DNA of 6,157 nt, from assembly GCA_002421865.1 (NCBI GenBank), contig DISE01000014.1, positions 18,218 to 24,374 of the forward strand, written 5' to 3'. A program made the translations under genes and the position numbers. Shown one piece after another: positions 1 through 4,715 of the stretch. This DNA is from Castellaniella sp. UBA6218. GTDB taxonomy: Bacteria > Pseudomonadota > Gammaproteobacteria > Burkholderiales > Burkholderiaceae_B. The notes under the pieces were generated by a model. It did not search any database and had not been told where the DNA came from. It saw only the letters and a program-made list of their open reading frames with translations. How positions within the stretch are numbered: position 1 is the first letter of the stretch; the number at the start of each line of letters is the position of its first letter.

Positions 1-82
1 CTGCTCCACCCCGCGTCTGGAGAACAGAACTATAGCAAGTCTGCGAAAATAATGCAAGCAACCGATCGGAGTTCAAGCTAAA
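1..82 (+). promoter_or_regulatory. Upstream region of scpB, possible promoter/5' leader
   Basis: This stretch, especially 21-82, is clearly richer in A and T than the rest of the window, as expected for a promoter or 5' untranslated region in a high-GC genome. A GGAG at 68-71 lies 11 bases before the scpB ATG at 83, a slightly long spacing. AT-rich hexamers near 31-36 (TATAGC) and 48-53 (AATAAT) could be -10 elements, but neither has a convincing -35 partner, so no exact promoter is assigned. One plus-strand frame is open from the left edge to a TAA at 79-81; its composition does not look coding, but it could be the tail of an upstream gene. Confidence 0.3.
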
Positions 83-712
83 ATGACGGAAACGGAAATC
101 CTGCGCGTATTGGAAACGGCTTTGTTGTGCGCCGATGCGCCTCTCGCGGTCACCGATCTGCGCAGCCTCTTCGAAGACACGATTTCCGGGGACGACATCC
201 GTCGCCATCTGGCCGCCTTGCAGCTGGACTGGCAGGAACGGGGGCTCGAACTGGTGCAGCTCGCCAGTGGCTGGCGCTTCCAGAGCCGTCCCGACATGCA
301 GCGTTACCTGGGGCGACTGAACCCCGAAAAACCGCCTCGCTATTCTCGCGCCGTGCTCGAAACGCTCGCCATCATCGCTTGGCGGCAGCCCGTGACGCGT
401 GGGGACATCGAGGACATCCGCGGCGTCACGGTCTCGGCCCAGATCATCCGCACCCTGGAAGACCGGGGCTGGATCGAGACCCTGGGCTATCGCGACGCGC
501 CGGGGCGTCCGGCCCTGCTGGGGACGACGCGCCGCTTTCTCGAAGACCTCGGTCTGCGGGCGCTGGACGAACTGCCGGCGCTCGATGCGGAAGATCCTGC
601 GGAAGCGCTGGGCGTGCTGGCCTTCGACGAGGTGGCCGGAACCGGTCCCGCCGCGCCGAATGTTGGCGCGGGCGGTCCCCCGGCCGCGGAGCCGCGCCTC
701 CCGGAAGAATGA
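83..712 (+). CDS. scpB: Segregation and condensation protein ScpB
   Basis: ScpB is a dimeric winged-helix (kite) subunit that, with ScpA, bridges the SMC ATPase heads in the bacterial condensin that organises and segregates the chromosome in the cytoplasm. The 209-residue protein has the two winged-helix regions expected: one at about residues 3-80 and a second at about 88-160. The strongest family signature is in the second: YSRAVLETLAIIAWRQPVTR (88-106 region), the IRGV that follows at 112-115, and the GRPALLGTTRRFLEDLGL block at 141-158. Family members often have Tyr where this protein has Trp100. The C-terminal 45 or so residues are acidic and Pro/Ala/Gly-rich and probably disordered. The ATG at 83 gives the usual family length and has GGAG 11 bases upstream. 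rluB follows after 34 bases, so the two are probably cotranscribed. No scpA is visible; it would have to lie to the left or elsewhere. Confidence 0.95.
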   Translation: MTETEILRVLETALLCADAPLAVTDLRSLFEDTISGDDIRRHLAALQLDWQERGLELVQLASGWRFQSRPDMQRYLGRLNPEKPPRYSRAVLETLAIIAWRQPVTRGDIEDIRGVTVSAQIIRTLEDRGWIETLGYRDAPGRPALLGTTRRFLEDLGLRALDELPALDAEDPAEALGVLAFDEVAGTGPAAPNVGAGGPPAAEPRLPEE

Positions 713-746
713 AGAACGGAATTTTGTGTAGGAGTCACCGAACCCC

Positions 747-2432
747 ATGACAGCAGAAACAGAGACGATGCCGCGCGCCGAAACGGCCGCGTCCGAAACG
801 CCGTCCGCCGAGCACCGGCAGGAAAACGGCAAGCCGCGCGGACGCAAGCTGCGTACGCCGTTTCGCCGCCGCCGTGGGGATGCGCAGCAGGCCGGTGTCC
901 AGGGCGCCGAGGCCCGCGAAGCCGAGCCCGGCGAAGCCATCGACGCGGGGACGGCGGAAGAGGCCGACCGCGCCTTGACCTATCTGAACGACGCCCACCC
1001 GACCGCCAAGCGGCTGGATCGCTATCTGAACAGCGACGTCCTGATGCCCAAGCTGCACAAGGTGCTGGCCGAGGCGGGCGTGGGTTCCCGGCGCGAAATG
1101 GAAGAACTGATCATCGCCGGCCGCGTCTCGGTCAACGGCGAGCCCGCCCACGTGGGCCAGCGCATCGGTCCCGACGACAAGGTCCGCGTCAATGGCCGGC
1201 TGGTGACGCGCCCCAAGGCGGGCAAACTGCCCCGCGTCATCCTCTACCACAAGCCGGCCGGCGAAATCGTCAGCCACGACGACCCCGAGGGCCGGGCTTC
1301 CGTGTTCGCCCGTCTGCCGCGCATCCGGACCGGCAAATGGCTGTCCGTGGGCCGGCTGGACCTGAATACGGAGGGCCTGCTGATCCTGACGACCTCGGGC
1401 GAACTGGCCAACCGGCTGTCGCACCCGCGCTACGGATCGGAACGCGAATACGCGGTCCGAGTCCTGGGCGAGCTGGGTGAACAGGAGCAGGCCCGTCTCA
1501 CCAGCGGCATCGAACTGGAGGACGGGCCGGCGCAATTCAATTCGCTGGATTACATCGGTGGCGAGGGCAGCAATCGCTGGTACCGGGTCACACTGAGCGA
1601 AGGCCGCAACCGCGAGGTGCGGCGCATGTTCGAGGCGGCGGGGGTGACGGTCAGTCGCCTGATCCGCACGCGTTTCGGCGATGTGATGCTGCCCACCACC
1701 CTGCGCCGGGGGCGTTGGGACGAACTGGATTCCGACCTGGTCGGGGCGTTGATGGTTCAGTTGGGGCTGCTGCGCGGCGGAGACGAGGACGACAGTCAGT
1801 CCGAACGCCAGCCTCTGTCGCATGCCAGCGCCCTGCCGCCGGGCTTCGGCACGCCGGGCCAGAACGGCCAGAATGGCGCCCGCCTGAACCGCAGAGGGAA
1901 GGTGTCGGGTGGCCGCAAGGGCGGCATCGATCCGTTCACGACGGGGTTGCTGATCAGCGGCGGGTTGGCCAACGGCCATCCTGACGGGGGCAAGCCGGAA
2001 GGCGGCAAGCCCCGCCAGCCCGCCAGGCACGGTCGCAAGCCGGCCAAACCTCAGGCCCACGGTCACGCCCGAAGCGCCGAAGTCCAGGAGGGGCATGCCG
2101 AAGGTCGGCCCGCGTCGAGTCGGCCAGCCCGGCCGGCAAAGCAGGGCAAGGCCGGCGGCAAGCCAGCGGGGAAACCCGCCGGCAAGCCGGTCCGTTCAGG
2201 CAAACCAGGAGCCGGCAAGCCTGGCAAGCATGCTCAGGCCCAGGGTGGGACGGGGCAGCCTCAGGCCGAAGGTGCCGCCGTGTCGGCGCGCCCGCCCAAG
2301 ACAGCCCAGAAGTCCGGCCGCAAGCCGGGCAACAAGGCGCCCCGCAAGCAGGCGGGTGGCGGGGGCGAGAGCCAGCCACGCGGCGCGCATGCGCACGAAT
2401 CCCGCCTGGGTTTTCTGGGGCGGAACCGCTGA
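747..2432 (+). CDS. rluB: 23S rRNA pseudouridine synthase RluB with long basic Gly/Lys/Pro tail
   Basis: RluB converts a uridine in the peptidyl-transferase region of 23S rRNA (U2605 in E. coli) to pseudouridine. Order of parts in the 561 residues: a basic/acidic low-complexity extension (1-95); an S4 RNA-binding domain (about 100-152, with KLHKVLAEAGVGSRREMEEL); the RsuA/RluB-type catalytic domain (about 160-340). The catalytic aspartate is Asp205 in GRLDLNTEGLL (202-212), and the family motif EGRNREVRRMFEAAG is at 285-299. The core aligns closely with my memory of E. coli RluB (about 290 residues) through GGEG.N.WY.VTL and the GRW.EL.. end, which favours RluB over RsuA, RluE or RluF. From about 345 to the end the chain is a tail rich in Gly, Lys, Pro, Arg and Gln, with GKP repeats at 471-494. 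The ATG at 747 is preceded by GGAG at 731-734, 12 bases away; Met8 (768) is an alternative start. No T-run terminator follows the gene. Confidence 0.93.
   Translation: MTAETETMPRAETAASETPSAEHRQENGKPRGRKLRTPFRRRRGDAQQAGVQGAEAREAEPGEAIDAGTAEEADRALTYLNDAHPTAKRLDRYLNSDVLMPKLHKVLAEAGVGSRREMEELIIAGRVSVNGEPAHVGQRIGPDDKVRVNGRLVTRPKAGKLPRVILYHKPAGEIVSHDDPEGRASVFARLPRIRTGKWLSVGRLDLNTEGLLILTTSGELANRLSHPRYGSEREYAVRVLGELGEQEQARLTSGIELEDGPAQFNSLDYIGGEGSNRWYRVTLSEGRNREVRRMFEAAGVTVSRLIRTRFGDVMLPTTLRRGRWDELDSDLVGALMVQLGLLRGGDEDDSQSERQPLSHASALPPGFGTPGQNGQNGARLNRRGKVSGGRKGGIDPFTTGLLISGGLANGHPDGGKPEGGKPRQPARHGRKPAKPQAHGHARSAEVQEGHAEGRPASSRPARPAKQGKAGGKPAGKPAGKPVRSGKPGAGKPGKHAQAQGGTGQPQAEGAAVSARPPKTAQKSGRKPGNKAPRKQAGGGGESQPRGAHAHESRLGFLGRNR
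1989..2228 (+). repeat. Degenerate GGCAAGCC codon repeats encoding the RluB GKP tail
   Basis: The octamer GGCAAGCC (Gly-Lys-Pro reading) occurs at 1989-1996, 2004-2011, 2157-2164, 2181-2188 and 2214-2221, with diverged copies such as GGGAAACCC and GGCAAACCA between. The densest run, 2157-2228, encodes residues 471-494, five GK(P) units with Ala/Gly/Arg/Ser spacers. The units are unevenly spaced and synonymous codons differ, so this is a protein-level low-complexity repeat that has drifted, not a fresh tandem duplication. Copy number could vary between strains by slippage. Confidence 0.7.
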
Positions 2433-2436
2433 CCAT

Positions 2437-2469
2437 CGCCAAGCCTCGGCCGTGTGTCGGGATTTGGCG
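2437..2469 (+). other. Inverted repeat just after rluB (not a canonical terminator)
   Basis: CGCCAA at 2437-2442 is the exact reverse complement of TTGGCG at 2464-2469, and the arms can be extended inward with a G-T pair and a bulge. The hairpin starts 4 bases after the rluB stop, where a terminator would be expected, but it is followed by GAAAAAGG and not by a T-run, so it fails the intrinsic-terminator pattern. It may act as a 3'-end stabiliser or be accidental. rluB transcripts may then read through into the rimP leader and stop at the terminator at 2676-2701. Confidence 0.3.
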
Positions 2470-2496
2470 GAAAAAGGTCTGCAGGTAAAGAAACGC

Positions 2497-2505
2497 TGTT
2501 ATAAT
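2497..2505 (+). promoter_or_regulatory. Extended -10 promoter of the rimP-nusA-infB operon
   Basis: TGTTATAAT is a perfect consensus sigma-70 extended -10 (TG at 2497-2498, one base, TATAAT at 2500-2505). It lies in the only AT-rich island between rluB and rimP. Spacers of 15-18 bases place the -35 hexamer within 2476-2484 (for example GTCTGC or TCTGCA), none close to TTGACA, so the extended -10 would carry recognition. Transcription would start near 2511-2513, about 195 bases before the rimP ATG. The -10 is flanked by an inverted pair, GTAAAG at 2485-2490 and CTTTAC at 2512-2517. Confidence 0.75.
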
Positions 2506-2564
2506 GTAAGGCTTTACAGCACCTTTGTGCTGTGTCCACCGGGGGTTGGCTCTTCGCATTGCGC

Positions 2565-2600
2565 ATCGGCATGCGGGGGTCCGGCGCCGCGCATGCCGAT
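2565..2600 (+). other. Perfect 11-bp hairpin in the rimP leader
   Basis: ATCGGCATGCG at 2565-2575 is exactly complementary to CGCATGCCGAT at 2590-2600. The 14-base loop (2576-2589) is G/C-rich and contains the self-complementary octamer CGGCGCCG at 2582-2589, which could mediate loop-loop contact between two transcripts. This is the longest uninterrupted stem I found in the leader. As DNA the same inverted repeat could bind a dimeric protein, but its position about 55 bases inside the transcript favours an RNA role. Confidence 0.6.
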
Positions 2601-2675
2601 CAGGCGTGCACGGGCCGGAACAAGCTGGCCGCCGGCGGTTCCTGAACGGGCTTCGGGTATCCCGGAGCGAACAAA

Positions 2676-2701
2676 GGGCTGCGGGACAGCCCCTTTTTTT
2701 T
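2676..2701 (+). terminator. Intrinsic terminator immediately upstream of rimP
   Basis: GGGCTG at 2676-2681 pairs with CAGCCC at 2687-2692 around a 5-base CGGGA loop; one C follows, then eight T at 2694-2701. A short GC-only-closed stem and a long T-run is the classic Rho-independent layout. AAA before the stem could pair with the first T residues across the extra C, extending it. It ends only 7 bases before the rimP ATG, so it cannot be the end of a convergent gene: it must either stop readthrough from rluB, attenuate the rimP promoter, or both. RNA polymerase must pass it for rimP, nusA and infB to be made from the promoter at 2497-2505. Confidence 0.78.
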
Positions 2702-2708
2702 GGATTTT

Positions 2709-3179
2709 ATGGCGGATATCTTGACGGTCGCCCAGCAGGCCCTGCTGGGTTTCGATGTGGAATTGATCGATGTGGAACGCGCGCCCCTGGGGCTTCTGCG
2801 TGTAGTGATCGATCGTCCCGAAGGGGTGCGCATCGAGGACTGCGAGCAGGTTTCCCGCCAGTTGTCGCATGTGTTCGAAGTCGAAAACATCGACTATAAG
2901 CGCCTGGAGGTCAGCTCCCCAGGCGTCGATCGGCCCCTGCGCCGTCCTGCGGACTTCGTCCGCTTCGCCGGCGAACGCATCGAACTGCGTTTGCACGAGC
3001 CGGTCGAATCCCGCAAGACATTCACCGGTATCCTGCGGGCCAGCGGGGATGAGCCGCCCGTGTTCAGCCTGGACTGGGAAGACCAGTCCGGTGAGCTACG
3101 GACGCTGCCGTTTTCTTTTGACGATGTGGACCGGGCCCGGCTGGACCCCGTCCTCGATTTCAAGGGTAAGAAGCGATGA
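2709..3179 (+). CDS. rimP: Ribosome maturation factor RimP
   Basis: RimP binds pre-30S particles and promotes late assembly of the small ribosomal subunit. The protein from the ATG at 2709 is 156 residues, near the usual 150. The N-terminal alpha/beta domain (about 1-78) carries the hallmark LEVSSPGVDRPL at 67-78, preceded by DCEQVSRQLS and YEV/FEVENIDY-type sequence; the C-terminal SH3-like domain covers about 82-150. A TTG at 2700 would add three residues, but it lies inside the terminator T-run; the ATG gives MADILTV, matching the MAD-type start I recall in Burkholderiales. The Shine-Dalgarno is poor: only GGA at 2702-2704, 4 bases from the ATG. The T8 run just upstream could instead help by binding ribosomal protein S1 (inference). 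The stop overlaps the nusA start as ATGA, implying translational coupling. Confidence 0.95.
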   Translation: MADILTVAQQALLGFDVELIDVERAPLGLLRVVIDRPEGVRIEDCEQVSRQLSHVFEVENIDYKRLEVSSPGVDRPLRRPADFVRFAGERIELRLHEPVESRKTFTGILRASGDEPPVFSLDWEDQSGELRTLPFSFDDVDRARLDPVLDFKGKKR

Positions 3180-4660
3180 GTCGCGAAATTCTGCTGTTGG
3201 TCGACGCCCTGGCGCGTGAAAAAAACGTCGAACGCGATGTTGTGTTCGGCGCTCTCGAAAACGCGCTGGCTTCGGCCATGAAAAAGCGGTTCAAGGAAGA
3301 CGTGGACATCCGCGTGGCCATCGACCGCCAGTCCGGCGAGCACGAGGGCTTCCGCCGCTGGCTGGTCGTGCCCGACGAGGCCGGCCTGCAGGAACCCGAC
3401 GCCCAGGAACTCTATACCGACGCCCAGGACATCGTGCCGGGCATCGAGATCGGTGAATACATCGAAGAACCCCTCGAGCCCATCGAGTTCGGCCGCATCG
3501 GCGCGCAGGCCGCCAAGCAGGCGATCCTCCAGCGGATCCGCGACGCCGAACGCGAACAGGTGCTCAACGACTTTCTGGACCGGGGCGAGACCATCGTGTC
3601 CGGCACCGTCAAGCGGCTGGACAAGGGCGACGCGATCATCGAGATCGGCAAGGTCGAAGCCCGTCTGCCGCGCACCGAGATGATCCCCAAGGAAAACATC
3701 CGCGCCGGCGACCGCGTGCGCGCCTACGTCCTCAAGGTCGACCACGCCGCGCGCGGCCAGCAGGTCATCCTGTCGCGCACCTCGCCCGACTTCATCCGCG
3801 AACTGTTCGAGAACGAAGTCCCCGAGATCGAGCAGGGCCTGCTCGAAATCAAGGCGGCGGCCCGCGACCCGGGGGTGCGTGCCAAGATCGCCGTGGTGGC
3901 GTACGATAAGCGGATCGATCCGATCGGCACGTGTGTCGGGATGCGCGGTTCGCGCGTCACGGCCGTGCGCAATGAACTGGGCGGCGAACAGGTGGACATC
4001 GTCCTGTGGGCCGACGATCCGGCGGAATTCGTGATCGGCGCGCTGGCGCCGGCGCACGTCGAATCCATCCTCGTGGACGAGGACAAACACGCCATGGACG
4101 TGGTGGTCGACGAAGAAAACCTGCCCAAGGCCATCGGCGCGCGCGGGCAGAACGTCCGCCTGGCGTCCGAGCTGACCGGCTGGCAAATCAACATCATGAC
4201 GCCCGAGGAAAGCCAGAGCCGTCAGGATGCCGAGCGCACCGCGCTGCGTCACACCTTCATCACGAAGCTGGACGTGGACGAGGAAGTCGCCGACATCCTG
4301 ATCGACGAGGGTTTCACGGGTCTCGAGGAAATCGCCTACGTACCCATGCAAGAACTGCTGGACATCGAGGCCTTCGACGAGGATACAGTCAATGAATTGC
4401 GCACCCGTGCGCGCAATGCCTTGCTGACCGAAGCCATCGCCCAGGAAGAACGCGTGCAGACCGCCCGCGACCTGCTGGAAATCCAGGGCATGGACCCGGC
4501 CCTGGTGGCCAAACTGGCCGAAAACGGCATCACCACGCTGGACGATCTGGCCGAGCTGGCCGCCGACGAACTCGCCGATCTGACCGGGTTGTCCGAGGAA
4601 GTCGCCAGCGACATGATCATGCAGGCGCGGGCCCACTGGTTCGAGGACGACGAAGCCTGA
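3176..4660 (+). CDS. nusA: Transcription termination/antitermination factor NusA
   Basis: NusA binds RNA polymerase near the RNA exit channel, prolongs pauses, stimulates intrinsic termination, and joins NusB/E/G in antitermination complexes. The 494 residues match the E. coli length (495). Domains in order: polymerase-binding N-terminal domain (about 1-135), S1 domain (about 137-202, VSGTVKRLDKGDAIIEIGKVEARLP), KH1 (about 230-297, GMRG at 255-258), KH2 (about 300-345, GARG at 321-324), then two acidic helix-hairpin-helix repeats (AR1 about 366-416, AR2 about 440-490). In E. coli AR2 contacts the polymerase alpha C-terminal domain and relieves autoinhibition of RNA binding. The ATG at 3176 overlaps the rimP stop by four bases; AAGGG at 3162-3166 is a suitable ribosome site 9 bases upstream. 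Since NusA enhances intrinsic termination, the terminator before rimP is a natural point for negative feedback (inference). Confidence 0.97.
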   Translation: MSREILLLVDALAREKNVERDVVFGALENALASAMKKRFKEDVDIRVAIDRQSGEHEGFRRWLVVPDEAGLQEPDAQELYTDAQDIVPGIEIGEYIEEPLEPIEFGRIGAQAAKQAILQRIRDAEREQVLNDFLDRGETIVSGTVKRLDKGDAIIEIGKVEARLPRTEMIPKENIRAGDRVRAYVLKVDHAARGQQVILSRTSPDFIRELFENEVPEIEQGLLEIKAAARDPGVRAKIAVVAYDKRIDPIGTCVGMRGSRVTAVRNELGGEQVDIVLWADDPAEFVIGALAPAHVESILVDEDKHAMDVVVDEENLPKAIGARGQNVRLASELTGWQINIMTPEESQSRQDAERTALRHTFITKLDVDEEVADILIDEGFTGLEEIAYVPMQELLDIEAFDEDTVNELRTRARNALLTEAIAQEERVQTARDLLEIQGMDPALVAKLAENGITTLDDLAELAADELADLTGLSEEVASDMIMQARAHWFEDDEA

Positions 4661-4715
4661 CCGCTTCGTCGCATCGAATCGCACCGCCCTTCAACGTAGT
4701 CAAAGAGAGAGTCGA

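Larger units (their letters stand above)
2512..2701 (+). ncRNA. Structured 5' leader of rimP operon ending in a terminator (candidate attenuator)
   Basis: Between the predicted transcription start and the rimP ATG lies about 190 nt with no credible gene but repeated hairpin potential. In order: a perfect 7-bp stem with a 4-base loop (2516-2522 with 2527-2533), at the extreme 5' end of the transcript; a perfect 11-bp stem with a 14-base loop (2565-2575 with 2590-2600); an imperfect stem anchored by GGAAC/GTTCC (2617-2621 with 2638-2642); a 7-bp stem with one G-U pair and a 3-base loop (2651-2657 with 2661-2667); and the terminator hairpin. With its own promoter and terminator it would by default give a discrete small RNA of about 190 nt. 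A rimP leader with a terminal Rho-independent terminator has been proposed bioinformatically in gammaproteobacteria; whether this one is homologous cannot be judged here. I see no tRNA cloverleaf, unlike E. coli, where metY precedes rimP. Confidence 0.6.

Noticed and set aside
1..81. Tail of an upstream gene in the frame that ends with TAA at 79-81.
   Set aside because: Only 26 codons are visible, composition is AT-rich and unlike the neighbouring genes, and it matches nothing I recognise; a promoter/leader region is at least as likely.
735..2096. Long minus-strand open frame opposite rluB (453 codons).
   Set aside because: It is a high-GC shadow: the opposite strand encodes a clear RluB with all catalytic motifs, while this translation is Gly/Ala/Arg/Gln-rich with no recognisable domain.
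2095..2432. Possible frameshift giving RluB its long tail.
   Set aside because: The same Gly/Lys/Pro/Arg character begins well before (from about 1860) and continues in frame to a clean TGA. The GKP repeats are in the rluB frame, so the tail is genuine.
2571..2645. A 24-codon open frame in the leader (ATG 2571 to TGA 2643-2645), considered as a leader peptide.
   Set aside because: There is no Shine-Dalgarno before the ATG, the start is buried in the 11-bp stem, and the peptide has no run of regulatory codons as in amino-acid attenuators.
2506..2708. A tRNA gene, expected by analogy with metY upstream of rimP in E. coli.
   Set aside because: No cloverleaf, no T-loop GTTCRA pattern with paired arms and no CCA-type 3' end could be found; the hairpins do not fit tRNA spacing.
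2095..2724. Plus-strand open frame running from the rluB tail through the rimP leader.
   Set aside because: Its first half is the rluB tail in another frame and its second half reads through hairpins and the terminator. No ribosome site or family resemblance is visible.
2894..4684. Very long minus-strand open frame opposite rimP and nusA (596 codons).
   Set aside because: It arises from the lack of stops antisense to GC-rich codons. It spans two well-conserved genes, its composition is His/Asp/Gly/Leu-rich without motifs, and NusA alone accounts for the constraint here.
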